Positions 1 through 14,400 of a stretch of DNA of 64,000 bases are shown piece by piece. The translations under genes and the position numbers were made by a program. The stretch spans positions 498,501 to 562,500 of the forward strand of contig NC_059544.1 in assembly GCF_905220415.1 (NCBI RefSeq). Direction: 5' to 3'. The stretch's first letter is position 1. Each line of letters opens with the position of its first letter. The notes under the pieces were generated by a model. The model was not told the DNA's origin and did no database searches. It worked only from the letters and a program-made list of their open reading frames with translations. Source of the stretch: Colias croceus. Its lineage: Eukaryota; Arthropoda; Insecta; Lepidoptera; Pieridae.

Positions 1-21
1 TGTTGTTTTATTATTATAAAC

Positions 22-216
22 AAGCTTACCACCCGCGGCTTCGCCCGCTTTGTCTAAAACCTAATAAATTATATACTAAAAACTTTTTCTAAAATCACTA
101 ACTATTAAAAAAAACCGCATCAAAATCTGTTACTTAGTTTTAAAAATTTAAGCATACAAAGGGACAGAGAAAGCGACTTTGTTTTATATAAGGTTTTATA
201 CTATTTAGTGATGTGA
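22..216 (+). repeat. SINE-like unit A, copy 1
   Basis: Starts near AAGCTTACCACCCGCGGCTT and ends near TACTATTTAGTGATG. It matches copies at 4108, 19031 (reverse) and 60994, all with 'GACAGAGAAAGCGACTTTG' near the end. Confidence 0.85.
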
Positions 217-235
217 AAGTGTGCAAGTATATATT

Positions 236-1062
236 ATGTCGTGGTCATATCGTAGATTTGATCATTTCATGATATGAGTGGCCATTTCACGAAATGGTCG
301 CATATCGTGAAATGGCCAATTTAGTTTGGCCACATCATGATGTGGTTTGGGCAGATCAATGATAAGAAATCGTTTCACGATATGGCCAATTAACGCACGG
401 TTTTTTCATGAAATGATCAAAATCATTTGATCATATCGTAAAATAGTTACATTAATCGTTGGTAGAGGCGCTGCAAGCTCTGTGTTTATGTGATACGATG
501 GCGGCCGCTGGCGAAAATTAAATTATTCGCAGTTAAAAACTTCATAATTCGTTTAATAACAATATTATGAAGAAAGTCATAGCAAAGAATTTACGACGAA
601 GAGGTACGAGTACTATGGAAAATGTGGATATCTTATATGTATTTAAGAAAAAATGCGACTTAAATAAAATAATTTAAGAAACTACTACTATATATTATTA
701 TAATTGTTTGTTTTTTAAAAAGCGATCCGCTTCTGGCAAAGTTGTTTATCAAAGTCTAACCTAACCTAACCTAATTGTTTTCTATTGCAAAAACGATTCG
801 CTTCTGGCATTCGCCGGCCGCTGCCGCGGCACTAACTTAAATGACATTAAACAAGTTTTTAGAATATATTCTGAAATATTTTAATATTTTATGGACTCTT
901 TATATTTTATACGACCTGGCCAAATGTGGATGACCAAATCGTGAAACGTTGACGATTTAACGATCTGATCAAACTATGTTGGCCATTTCACGATATGCGA
1001 CCATTTCGTGAAATGGCCACTCATATCATGAAATGATCAAATCTACGATATGGCCACGACAT
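236..1062. mobile_element. Foldback/MITE element with 84-bp terminal inverted repeats
   Basis: Positions 236-319 and 979-1062 are inverted copies (about one mismatch), starting ATGTCGTGG. The arms are built from nested palindromes such as CCATTTCACGAAATGG and CATATCGTGAAATGG. The interior holds another inverted pair around GGCGGCCGCTGGCGAA (499) and TTCGCCGGCCGCTGCC (808), and four CTAAC/CTAAT pentamers at 756-775. No transposase was seen. Confidence 0.85.
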
Positions 1063-1070
1063 ATATAAGT

Positions 1071-1790
1071 AACAGTAATATTGTTACATTACTGTTACTG
1101 TTACTTATTACTGTTTCACAGGAACCTGTAACCACTTAACTGATTTTGATAATACTTGGCAGTGATGTAGCTTGCAGAATAATTTAAAAGCTATAGAAAT
1201 ATGTCCTTGCTTTAACCCTGGGGTTCGGTATACAGTACATGTTGAGGAAATAAGAAACATGGTAAAACTGTTAAAAGTGTATTGAGTATTTACTTACTTT
1301 ATTAGGTACATACATAAAATTATTATGTTATGCAACACTAGTCAGGTGAATTTCGTTTACAAAATACATTTAGATATTTAATATCATTCTAGCCAAGGTC
1401 AAGGGGCTATCAAGCATGATAAAATGATTATAGATTTTATACATCACAAACTTATGATAATAAGCACAATGAGAAAATCAGTAATTTATTCCTATTAAAT
1501 ATTTCGAGGAAGTTAGTAGTTACCTATATCATATTTTATTGGATGGTTCATGGTTTATACTATACAAAGCGGGCGAAGCCGACCTATTCATGAAATATTT
1601 TTTTTTAAATAAGGTAACGACATTTAAATTTATTAAAAATAATAGTAGCAAGCTAAGTATATGACTGTAGTAATGATCCTAGTAATAATATTTTTTTTTA
1701 ATGATAAAATCTGCTACTGCAGTAGGTACCTACTTTCAACAACCTAAAAGAATTAGGTATATAATATTATAATCCATAATCCATATTCCA
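1071..1790. other. AT-rich stretch without recognisable genes
   Basis: Only short frames occur. A small inverted repeat of GTAACAGTAAT type lies at 1069-1110. Nothing else is supported. Confidence 0.5.
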
Positions 1791-2022
1791 TATATTATAG
1801 ATGCGAAAGTAACTCTGTCTGTCTGTCTGTTACTCAATCACGCCTAAACTACTGAACCAATTTTCATGAAATTTGCTATGGAGATATTTTGATACCCGAG
1901 AAAGGACATAGGCTACTTTTTATCCCGGGACAATGACGCAATCCCGGAAATCCCACAGGAACGGGAACTATGCGGGTTTTTCTTTGACTGCGCGGGCGAA
2001 GCCGCGGGCGGAAACCTAGTTT
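1791..2022 (+). repeat. Lepidopteran interspersed repeat B (GTCT-run type), copy 1
   Basis: ATTATAGATGCGAAAGTAAC, then a GTCT run, CTACTGAACCAATTT, GATACCCGAGAAAGGACATA and GGGCGAAGCCGCGGGCGG. Related copies lie at 8631, 41575, 28241 (reverse) and 43076 (reverse). The layout recalls Lepidoptera metulj/MINE-type elements. Confidence 0.85.
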
Positions 2023-2023
2023 T

Positions 2024-2311
2024 AAATACAAATTACAAGAATCGTTTTTAACCTTCATCAGTAAGGTGCTAACACTGACGAAGGTTAGTAATTTAGGTGT
2101 ATTTGAATGCATGGATATGTAATTAAAGGCTTCAAAATGTATAACACAATGTATAATGGAACGTAAATTTGCGAATCAAAATACCTAATTGAGCAAAATG
2201 TCAAACGTCATGTCAATACTGCGGTGCCAAAATTGGACATGCGATGGGGGCGTGTATGTGTGTGTGTTTGTTTTCAAAATAATTCAAATATTATGAATAA
2301 ATGTGACAAAT
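2024..2311 (+). promoter_or_regulatory. Candidate AREL1 promoter and 5' UTR
   Basis: About 290 bp between a SINE-like copy and the start ATG. It holds AATGTCAAACGTCATGTCAA (2199-2218) and a GC-richer run ATGCGATGGGGGCGTGTATG. No TATA box could be placed with confidence and the start of transcription is not visible. Confidence 0.4.
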
Positions 2312-2480
2312 ATGTTTAGGCAATATTTAGGAACTTTAACGTTTATGTTATTAGTAATTTATGCGATAGTTATCGGAAAGAGGGATATTTTGACTGATTT
2401 AATTGAAGAAAGTGCGCAAGTTGACGAGTGGCTCGAGCAAAGTGATTTGGGGGAATATAAGAAATTGTTTAGAGATTATG
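2312..2480 (+). CDS. AREL1: AREL1 exon 1 (start codon, signal anchor)
   Basis: Starts MFRQYLGTLTFMLLVIYAIV, a hydrophobic N-terminal anchor, then an acidic helical stretch ending LFRDYG. In-frame TGA at 2294-2296 upstream makes ATG 2312 the first possible start. Donor GTAAGT at 2481; ends after one base of a Gly codon. It is 14 kb from exon 2, but phase and sequence continuity fit. Confidence 0.85.
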
Positions 2481-5400
2481 GTAAGTAAATTTACTCACTA
2501 AACTAGTACTCGGCAGTATTTTGATACATTTACGACATAGATTTATTTTAAATACTCATCATTTCATTTAGCATTTCCATGAAAACGCTTTTTGCATTCG
2601 CGCTAGTTTATGAAATGTATGATACATATTATATTAAAATAATACTGTACAAGAGCTAAGAAAGAGAGGGTTTCAAATTTTCGATAAAAGCCACCAATTT
2701 ATTAATTTTGTTATGTAGGTACCTAATGTGTTGAGGAATCTTTAATAACAAAAAATAGTTTTGTAGTTTTGTTGTATGTATTAGTTAGTAAACTTAATTT
2801 CTAACGTAGAAAATAGGTGCAGTAACTAATTAATTAATTATATTTTCTATCCCCTATTGTCATTACAATGTCGTTTTTATTTTTTAATTTATGGGTCAGA
2901 GGGTTCACTCAAGGCTAAAAAGGTAATTAACAAGGGTGGGCTTCATAGGTAAGTCTCTCTCATATTTTTATTTGGACAATCCCAAACAAGTAATGCTTGA
3001 CCCCTATTTAAATGGTTATTATAAAATAAATAAAATCATAGAAAATAAAGATATTTTAATAAATATATTTAACATCTTGTCATAGCCTAGAAAGTTTAGG
3101 CTAGCCCTTAAGTAAATGAAATGAAATGAAATACGTTTATTATGGATACATAAAGATACAAAATAAAAAAAAAAACAAAAAAAAACTTAAATCTAACTTA
3201 AATATATGTATGCCATAAAAGGCCTGCCACTCAGTGCAAAACACTGATTTTCAGTGGTTGCCTTATAGGATGCCTTGCTGACAGTGGATGTATTTTTTGC
3301 TCAAAACTGCATAAGGTTATTAAAAATAAAATCTAAATATATATCTATTTTAATATTATAATGTAATTATACTTGAAAATAATTATAGTTAGGGAATAAA
3401 TAATATAGTAAATGCATAATGTTTATTTTTCTGCAGTTCAATTGGAAATTGCTAAATATTTTATTTAACAATATGTTCAATGATCGAATCAAATCATTCC
3501 ATTTTTCCAAGTTTTTATTTAAATAAGTAGATAACACACACAACACGTAAATTACATACACGACAAACTCGTTGAGACACTAGTTTTTATTATTATGTCA
3601 ATATAACAATTTTAAAGAGTCAAGCGTGATAAAAATTAAAATTTTGTACACGTTAGAATCATGATTTATAAAGTATGAAATTATATTTGTTAGTCTAAAA
3701 AAAGAAAGTTTTGTACTTTATGGTTCTATAAAAAACAATGTCAAATTGTTATGACTCTTTATCTAAAGAGCTTTATTTATAGACCCTTATCTCTGGCAAA
3801 TCTCTAGCAAATGAAACTTAATTTTTTTTTTCAAATATGTAAACTGAGACATCATCAAAGTGCAAAGGCAAGAATAAAATATGTGAAAAATATACTAAAA
3901 TTAAACTATTTAATGGCAACATTTGTTTGTTGTACAACAATTAAAAAAGTAAGTGGGTGGGGTAAGCCATATCAGCCAATAGATGTGGCACCCGTTTTCA
4001 GTGGCTCCCCTATGACCTTTGAGTCAATCAATGGGAAATTACTACAGTGAACTTGGAACTAAAGTTCATGCTCACATGTTTCAGATTAAAATTGAAAAAT
4101 ATAATTTACTAGCTTACCGCCCGCGGCTTCACCCGCTTTGTCTAAAACCTAATAAATTATATACTAAAAGTCTAAAACCTTCTTATTGAATCACTCTATC
4201 TATTAAAAAAAAAACGCATCAAAATCCGTTGCGTAGTGTTAAAGATTTAAGCATACAAAGGGACATAGTGACAGAGAAAGCGACTTTGTTTTAGTTATAC
4301 TATGTAGTGATGATAATCTATATATATAAAACTCAAAGGTGACTGATATAGTGATCTATCAACGCACAGCCCAAACCACTGGACGTATCGGGCTGAAATT
4401 TGGCATGCAGGTAGATGTTAGGACGTAGGCATCCGCTAAGAAAGGATTTCCCGAAATTCTTACGGGAACGGGGAAAACGGGGATGCACGTACAAAGTCGT
4501 GGGCGGAAGCTAGTGAGAGATATAGTTAGAGTGTTGGAACTTGGAATATTTAATTCTTAAATGCAAGTTACGCGGATGCGATCAATTTCCTATCAAGCAG
4601 TCTGCATAAGCTATGTCTACTGTGTTTAATAATGTGTCAGAAAATCCTGTCCAAGCTTTGATACTGCAGAGCTTTTATTATTTTTATCAATATTCCATAG
4701 CTATGATTTACGTGCCTGCGAAACCGGTCGTTGCGCATTATTACAGGATGAAGCTTTAGCATGACGTCACCCACCACCCACAACCACAAACCCCCAAACA
4801 AAAATAAGAGGGGGTTGGCAAGTACCCGCCCGCCCAGTCGCGACCCGACCGCCGCGGCGAGCGCACGTCCCTCCGCGATTCACGTCTCTACATCATTAAA
4901 TATGACCGTTGTTAATTCTTTTGTATTAAAAACAACTCGTAATACCCAAACATAACAATTAAGTATACGAACTGAATGATAAAAATCTTGTAAACTTTTT
5001 GTTTAGACGATAAAGGAAGCTGAACCGTTTCGGGGCATTGATACCCTTTTGTGTTGATACAAAACTACAAAATGTGGCAATTTGAGGATTCGGAAATATG
5101 CTCTATCGGAATGGTTCACCCTTCGCACAGTCGACACTCAGGGCTATCGTTACTGTCCAGTGTATCGCAGTTTTCAGGTAATTTAGGATATACTTAGGTG
5201 ACTACGTAGTCATTATGGAATTAAGCTTTCAATGTATAAATTCTTATTATATGTAAACAAACGAAAAATAAATACGACAGACTGAATGAGGTGGTCATGG
5301 TTGCTCGGAACAATCGTCATTTCAAATTTTCTATTCAAAAGCTATATTTAAGCTTTAGTATAAGTTCTCAAGTTTGCGCTTAAAAAAAAGTATTAAAATC

Positions 5401-8400
5401 AAATTAAAAACACCGAGCTTCACTTGTAGGTGGCAAAAAACTAGAAAAAGTAGTTTTCAAGTGGAATTGAGTGGGGTCAAGTAGGTCTCTATTGCAAGCT
5501 CTCATCGCGAGAGAACGGTTTTACTTTTAACTTACTTTTTGTGGGTAATTTAATTTATGCTAAACTGGTTAAGTTCTGAAAGATTCCCACAGTGACACGG
5601 GCTTTGTTACGTTTCCCGTTGCTTGATATTTCCATTTCATACATAAAATATTTTTTATACATGAAAACATTCCAAATTTTTTAATTACCTGAAATTCCCA
5701 GCACATTTTCATTTCTGCGGGAAGATTAAGTAGCTCAAATTTCATGTATATTTCTGTTTAAATTTTAAAAATTACTGGTACTGAAATGGAAATAGAAAAT
5801 CGTCTAGCTAGTCGTATAGAATTTAGCGTAATTAAGCGATGAAAAGCGCCTTCAACGTTAATTACAGCAATCATGGCTTGCATGAAACATTTTGTTACAT
5901 AAGTCGATGTGGGCTAGCTTCTACCCGTTGCTTTATTCGGTTGGGTAACAAGAATGGAACATCTTGTATGTCTTCGCAAAAGAAACCAATTTTTTCAGGA
6001 TAAATGTTTGCCTTATGCCGCATCTGAACTTATTGTATACAAACAATGCCGTGATTGCTTCATTTCTGTATAAAAGTAGGACAAACATTTACTCATTAAT
6101 TCTGCTGGGAAAAATAATTAAAATCGAATGTTTTGTTTTTTATAAACTTTTCGTTTGCTTTCACGCTTTAGCCCAGTTCCACAAATAATTATAACCATAA
6201 AAGTCTGACTGAAGAAAAATAAATCTACATGACGTGATGAAGTGACTCAATACCAAAATCAAATTTGGCAAAGAATTGTTACCATTATTGACATTGTATT
6301 GCTGAGAATGAATTTAAATTGCTTGCCCGTGCAAAATCGCAGCATTAACCGTTGGCAGAGGTTAATAGACGGGGGGAGAATTATGGACTGTTGAACACAA
6401 AACCCTTCGTTGATTTCGAAGTAAAAGTACAAGTGATCAATTGCAGTGGAGTGTTTGGGATATAACACTGGTGGTTGGCACGGTTCCAACGCGCTATGCA
6501 GTTGGACAATCCGAGTTTCTTCGGGGATTTATCGTCTACTCTTTGTAGGCCTAAGTTTTTAACGCTGACTTGTGAGAAATTCGGTCGTTAAGACATGGTT
6601 TGGCTGTTAATTCTCTCGTATTTAAACAATGTGCCGTTTAGCTTATAAGGATGCAATTCTGTGGAATGTATTCGACTATTGGGAAAAGCATAATTTTGAT
6701 TGATGTTGCTTTTATTATATTGCTAGAATAGAGTGTAGAAAAATAAGGTTTTAATTTTACACTATCAATTTTTTGTTCTTTGTTGACTACTCTTGAATGG
6801 AATTAACATTAAAACTAGCCAACGAGTTTATTAAAGAGTTTAGTTTCTTCCACCCACTTTTGAATCGTTTATCTCTTTAGTTTTGCATATTTTACATGGA
6901 CTATTAGTTGTACTATATGTATATTATATATTTTTATTAAATCTTTACTGGGGCCATCAAATTAATGGACTATTGTTTTATGTACTACCTAACCGACATT
7001 CTCCAATTATCGTGTGATAAAATTACTGGAAAGTAGAAACACCTGGTTTAACGAGACTTTATTAAATTAAAATACCTTATTATTGTGAGTGGCAGCTGAC
7101 TTCGTATTTGCTTGTAAAGCTCGCTGGGGATAACGACTATTGTACATAAATCGGTGTATACCAAAATACCCTTAACATATTTTAAGTAACCTTTTTTGCT
7201 AACTATCAGATGCTCATTAATTCTCATTTAGTAAATGCGATTTCGAATTTCCTCTGAAGATAATTGTTTAATGTGGATCTTTTGTTAGGATTACCGAACT
7301 ACAAAAGAAAATTGGCATTCACAATGATTGAGGTCGATGATGACTTGATTTATGAGCAATTTGTAAGGGCATTCTGCGTAGCTTACTTAAGCGGTATCAT
7401 TGAATGATTGGTATTTATCGTCTACGAGAGCATCTTGACGTCAGTTTTCTGATTCGTTAAGAAATTCCACTCCTTCAAAGCAATCCAAATGCGAACCGTT
7501 AATTTTTTTTTAAAACCTTCCACTGTATTGGCAGAGTATCTGTAACACCAATACATATACAAGTACTCGGGTACACAAAGGTCAGTGTTACACGTGTTTA
7601 TGACCACTTAACACCAGATGGCCAACTTGATCTATCATAAAAATAAATCCCCAAAAAATCAGTTCTACTAGTGTTTATGCAGACACTTGCCTTGTTTTCT
7701 TGCTCTACCATAAATAAACCTCAACAAATCTGGCACTGCGATTATCCTTGCAAGTATCCAGGCACGTTACATTGATCCGTGAGCCAGTGCAGTGCATATC
7801 GATGCTGCCAGGAACAGGGCGGCAGGTCGCTGCTCCCGGTGCCCTAATTCGAGCAACAAGTCGCATCGATTGATTATATGAGGTCATAAAGGGAAAGTCA
7901 GATGCATTGTTAGGGAAAGTTGAGGGGAAGCTTCCTCGATGACTTGATGGTTTGATCGTTTCCTTTACGGTGGAGGAAGTGATTTATCGTTTAAGTATTT
8001 TAAGTCATCATTATATGTAAAACTTATTTGTGGGAGCAGGGTTAGTAGTAACAATTTAAGAATCAGAGTTCTAGTTAGTCTTCGAATCTTCTAAACGGAC
8101 TGTGATTTTGAAAGAAAGCAAGAATTTATTGTCCTCAACATATTGACATCTTTTGATGTATAGACAGTTAATGCTGATTTGAAAACAAAACTTTAATATT
8201 ATATTAGAGATATAGAGAGATATTAGAGTATTTATTGGCGGATCACAGTAAATGCTCTACGTGAAAGAGACGCCTAAAGTTTGCATATAATTTATTTTTA
8301 ATTAAACACTGTTCTGCTATACGCAAAGAAAATGAGGTCCCTTTTCGCTTAGCGATGGTAGATTAAAAAACTTTGTACAATGTACCTTGCAATGTACAGT

Positions 8401-11400
8401 CAAAAAAGACAAAAGTTTGATGTGTGATTAAAATGGTATGGTACGCCACGGGCAGAGCAAGTTTTTTAATACGGTACAGATTTATTTCTTTGCTACAGAG
8501 TTGCTTTTCATTTAGGTGACCAGTCTTCTGACCGTCTTGAATCTAGATCTAAATTGGATCTGGAGTTGTGATTAAAGGGAAGCAGACGGATAACTTCCTA
8601 CGCTAGGAAACTATTAAGCCAGTACCAATCCATACTAATATTATAAATGCGAAAGTAACTCTGTCTGTCTGTCTGTCTGTTACTTAATCACGCCTAAACT
8701 ACTGAACCAATTTGCATGAAATTTGGTATGGAGATATTTTGATACCCGAGAAAGGACATAAGTAGGCTACTTTTTATTGCGAAATATGTACCACGGGCAA
8801 AGCCGGGGCAAACCGCTAGTTACCTATGTTTGAATCATAGTATTTGAGCTTCTTTCATCTCAGAGACCGGATATTGATTCCTTTTTGGGGGCAAATAAAT
8901 AAATATACTACCTAAATACGTAATTGTTTCCAAATTTATAACATACTAGCGGTCCGCCCCGGCTTCGCCCGTGGTACATATTAACGTTTTCTCTACATAA
9001 GAACCATCCTCGTACTTCAAGGAATATAATAAAAAAAGAATTATCGAAATCGGTTCAGCCGTTCTCGAGTTATGGAATTACAACGAAAAGTGGCATTGAT
9101 TTTTATATATATAGATTTCTGTGTAAACAAAATCGAGGATGACGACTAGTTAAGTTTTAAGTTTGAAAGCAGGTTCAAATAATTCTGAACATGTATTTCT
9201 AAGAATATTTTATTTGAAAAAATAAGCCGTAAAATGGTAATAAGCCGTAAATTCCTAGTAACTGATTACCAACTTATTATACAGGTTCAACATGCTTCAC
9301 CCAAAAGTAATATTGAGATTGTTAAACGAGTAATACTTTACAAAATCCAGTATGGGACAAGCGAACGACTAAATTGGGTCGATTGTAAATAACCTACAAG
9401 AGAACATATCGATTACAGCTACAGCTTCCAATTAAAGTTCACAACGTATTGAATGTTCAACATACTTCCAATAGATAGACAACGAAGCTACATTACAAAA
9501 CAGCCTTGCAGATTATCTCTGGTAATTGAGATTCAAAGTTTTTAGGTTGTAACTTAGGATATATAGGATAGGCATGAAGGTATATACATATATGTAGTTG
9601 AAATATCTCTATTTTAATCGCAATTTAAGCGGGTACTTCATACTTGAAAATTACCCGCTACTCCTTATCGCCGACATAAAGTTTGAATGAGAATATCTGT
9701 CAAAAGTTAAATTGTTGATAGTACGAGTTTAATATCTTCTTGACTTATCCATTGGTTCAAGACACAGAACAGTAGTTCAAGAAAATTTATCGTTTGACAC
9801 AATTATAAAATTTGCATATAATTTAAATTAAAATAGACACAGAGGTTTCTTCAAAAGTAAATATTGGAAACACCAAACGCTTTCATCTTAGATATGTATT
9901 TACTTTTAAATATGATACAAGACTAGAGGAAAAATATACGAAGACATGCTCTAAACAAATACACGTATAGCAACAAATAACAAAAGCAAACATTTAAGAG
10001 ATCTCAAGGGCTTTTCCTCAAGTCGACGCAAAAGCGTCCATTCTCCAGCCAGCGCCACAAGAAATGTTATTTGACTAAAAACCGTGTAGTATTTATATCA
10101 GAAGATTGTTGTTTTATTCATTTTGTCGTGCTTCTTGCATTTGTTCACAAATGTATCTATTTCAAGATTTCACACAAATATATTAAGAGCAAAGGTCATG
10201 TGACTTGTTAAGTGGTTATAAATGTCAAATGCTGCTCGCAAATTAGTTACATATTTACTTTTTACACATCTTTCCTTACATTTCATTTCTTCTAGATCGA
10301 GTGAGAGATGATTGAATATTGATTGAAGTTATAATTTTCATACGCTATATTTATTCATATTACCCAATATAGATTTCTGAAAATCATTCTATAAAATATG
10401 GAACTGCGGAGCAAATGTCACAATTCGTATGAAAATAATGTCTATCTTTAGAAAGCGATGATTTAAAGGGATGCGTGACTGAATTATGCGACGTGATTGA
10501 GTACTTTATACAGGCATATTTGAATATGCAAAGGAACCAAACCCGGAGGGTGTTTAATGTCTAATTCAAATCTGGATAGAGCCGAGATATTAACAAATAA
10601 GGCATAAGGCATATAGCCTTCTTTTGGTCAATGAATTTTCAATATTACTTCAATGGTTAGTGAGGTTATTGATGATACTACAACCAATCAAACAAGCAAA
10701 CAAATAGTTTTCGTTATTATTAGTAAGCATAAAAATATCTAGGTAAATATATTCATTTTAATAATTAAATCGCCCCTCACTCCGAAAACACCTGAACAAC
10801 TACACTTAACGACACCTTGAATAAAATCACTCCTATAACAATCCTTCCGTATTGAAATAATATGTTTTTCACGTATGGTCGTGAGTCAATACTGCCGCAA
10901 GGCCAATAGAGCTTTTCTCGCGTGACAGCACGCGAGAAAACAGTGAAAAGTTGTAAAAAGTCACTTTGTAACACCCGGTGACTTGTGAGGTCAGAGCTTT
11001 GTAAATTTCGTCTGTCTTTGTTTAAATTACGATGGAAGTAGTAAGGAAGAAGCACAAAAAATGTAATTATACCTATTCCTATTCTTCTAGCTATGCAAGA
11101 TTTCCCCACTTAAAAAAAACTTATCTTGCTTGTTTGTAGGAGTTTATGGAATACTAGCTGTGCCCGCGACTTCGTCCGCGTGGAATAGCGACTGCATAGT
11201 AGTTACTACTTTACATACAATTATTTAGTAAACACGTACTACCATAAAAAATTCATAGAATTGTTAATAGAATTTATTACTAATCTAAGCTAAAAAACTT
11301 ACGTACTTTCCGGAAATCCGAGGCATTTTCCGGGGATATCCGGAAAATGCCTGTAAAATATCTGGAAAATCCCCCGGAAAATGTGTGAAAATGTCCGGGA

Positions 11401-14400
11401 AATACCCGGAAAATATCCTTAAAATGCGTGAAAATGTTCGGGAAAAGCGTGGAAAATGCCTGAAAAATCTCCGGAAAATGCCAGGGAAATGTCAGGAAAA
11501 TGCCTGGGAAATGCCTGGAAAATATCTCTAAAATATCCGGAAAATGCGTGAAATGGTCCGGAAAAGGCGTGGCAAAATGCCTGGAAAATCCCCGGAAAAT
11601 GCGTGAGGAATTGCCCGGAAAATGCCCGGAAAATATCCGGAAAATGCCCGGAAAATGTCCGGGAAAAGCGTGGAAATGCCACTTCAAATTTGCGAAGTAA
11701 TTAAAGCAGACAACCAAAAAAAAGAAAAAGAAAGCTAAAATCTTTCATATTAAATGTATATGGGATATTCATATTTCATATTATGTACTTAATGTATGGG
11801 AGGGTTTAAAGATATTTTTTTTGATATTTCTCGATTTATTTAAAAAAAATGATTACGGCCATTATTAGGTTAAGTACTTTCGATATCAGTTTAAAGTTTT
11901 TTGTTATCTGTAATACTTACAAAAAAAAAAATCGCCTGTGCACACTGAACGATTACACCTTGTACATGAATGCCTTAGCAAATGTTCGCCGTGATTATTT
12001 AAATGATCATAATTTTTTTTATTAATGAACCAATTGACATGAATTAAACACTAAATGACAAAAAAAATTAACTACAGTTTTGGGTTCGGGATCAATTTAA
12101 TAATTACACCTGCTAATATTTTTTTACATATTTTCATTGTATAAAATCGTAACATAATTTCCTTTATGTATTGTTCTATTAACACATAGATAATATCTTC
12201 CCAAGGTACTAAATTTTAATAAAAAAGTTGTTTTTGTTATTTATATCTAAAAAAGAGTATTTATATTAGACAGAAATAAACATAAAATTTTTATAAGTTT
12301 TATGGAAGCTGAATGTAATGCAAATGGGCAAATATAAAAGTAAAATTAGGTATTTAAAATAAATAAATGAAACAGCTACCAATTACAGAAAAACTTCTTT
12401 TTCGGTTGAAAATTGCTGGATCATGAGTATAAATCTTTATCTCTTACCTTGGGCAGTCTGGAAGAGATTCGATCGCTAGTAAGCGATAAGACCGCCTTAT
12501 GTACATACCGTGTTAATCCATTTGGTATGATTGTAAATATTTTACTTGGTGTGGTACGTATATTACCACACCAATTGATAAATAATATGTACTCTGATCC
12601 CAGTACGATCTGTACCGCGATAGCCATAACGATAATAAAACAATCAGATGACAGTAAAGCACGATTAAAAATCATACTTGTACAGTAGTTGTGAGTGCAA
12701 TATTTACGTTTCAAAATAACATTTTTTTTTGGTACTAAAACGTAGGTAGATTCTCACGCACGCACGCTGATACGTGGTTGGCTGCCCCTTTTCTCATTCC
12801 CGAAAAATATCCTCTAAAATTACCCAAGATTCTTCCAATGATTGTACCATACGTTGGAAATTAACTTTAGTCAACAATTGACCACGCGCCAGGATACTTA
12901 TTTCTACTACATCCTCATGCAAATCGTTAATTTTTATGAACATTGAAAATAACTGTAAATAAAAAAAATGAAAAAAATTACTTTACCTAATTTTATTAAA
13001 AAGCTACTAACAAATAAAATTCTATCAAGAACTAAAGTGACCTTCTTTGGGCGTTTAATATAGTCTTGTAAAAGTTATACATAAAAATAAAATTTCATCA
13101 TTTTCTTATTTTGTCGTAACTTCAATTCTAATTAAAAACATGAGTCTAACTATATAATTAATTAATAAAGAAATAATTAATTATAAAAGCTACAACTTAC
13201 TTTTTGTGGGAACGCAAGAAGGATTTTTTAAAATGTCACAATTAACTGTTAATAGTGTCTTGTTTGACATCAAATAATAAACATCTACCCTCACTTGTAA
13301 AATTTTATTTAGTATATTCACATAAAATATAAGCACCTGAAGTGGACTCTGGGAAGACATGGGTTAAAAAGTTAAATAAATAAGTACAATTAAAAACCCC
13401 ACCAATATCATATTATTTAATTTTTAATTATAAATTTGCAAGAAGCGATAAACATGTAAATTGATTTGATTTTAATGAAGTCTCATAGATGGCGCTGTTT
13501 CAAATTTGTCTTTATACTACTAAGATTCATTAAACTGTTTCTCTGCCAAAATTACGTAAATGACGTAGTTTTTATTGTGTAAAGCTAGATAATAGCGTGG
13601 CTTACCCAAAAACAACATTTAAACATGAGTCTTTAGATTGTACGCTGTGTAATACACGGAATACGTTAGAAAAATAAAGGTTCACAGCTCCTCCCCCGGA
13701 GGTGATAACATGATAATGTGTATATAAAAGCCTCACCCGACCTGTTAGTAATATTCATGCAAAATTTGAAGTCAATCTATGCGGTACTTTTCGAGATTAG
13801 CTCGGACAAATATACAGACAAACAGACAAACAGACAAACCGACAAACAGACAAACAGACAAAAATTCTAAAAACTATGTTTTTGGCTTCTATATCGATTA
13901 TAGATCATGGATTATGTATTCTTTTAAAAAAATATTCAATGTACAGTTTTGACTTTCCTACGATTTTATTATATGTATAGATTACTGAATTCAGAAAAAT
14001 CGTCGAGGGAAAATTTAAGATAGATGTAGTCGTACTTCAAAATAGAAAGTTTTCATAAGTCATTTATTTATTAGATTTTACAACTCCAAACTTTAGTTTC
14101 TAAAATGGGCTTATATGACTGATTCTATTCTTTCACTGAGTTCTGCTCGTATAGGTAATGTGTTAGTTTAATAATATCAAGTGTAATTTACTGAAAATGT
14201 ACAGGATGTGCGATTTTCTTTATCTCGAGTACATAATATTAATAAGAGTTTATGGCGAAATAAAATGTATTGTGTTCATAATTACGTACAAGTTGATTTA
14301 AATGGCTTTTCTTTGAAACAATACAATTGAGATTGAGGAAACAAAAGTTAGATGAGGAAATAAAAAAATGTCTGGCGTGACTTTCTGCTTTCGTAAGTTT

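Noticed and set aside
7705..7887. GC-richer 60-aa minus-strand frame with several Cys
   Set aside because: No splice partners with fitting phase and no known motif; could be an old exon but unsupported.
10777..11109. 110-aa minus-strand open frame in AREL1 intron 1
   Set aside because: No recognisable motif, no convincing splice or promoter context; composition like translated AT-rich intron.
11280..11717. 145-aa FPGIF-rich minus-strand frame
   Set aside because: Produced entirely by the GGAAAATG minisatellite.
12413..12714. Pair of antisense frames of about 95 aa
   Set aside because: Overlap a repeat-like block with a LINE-tail motif; no protein signature.
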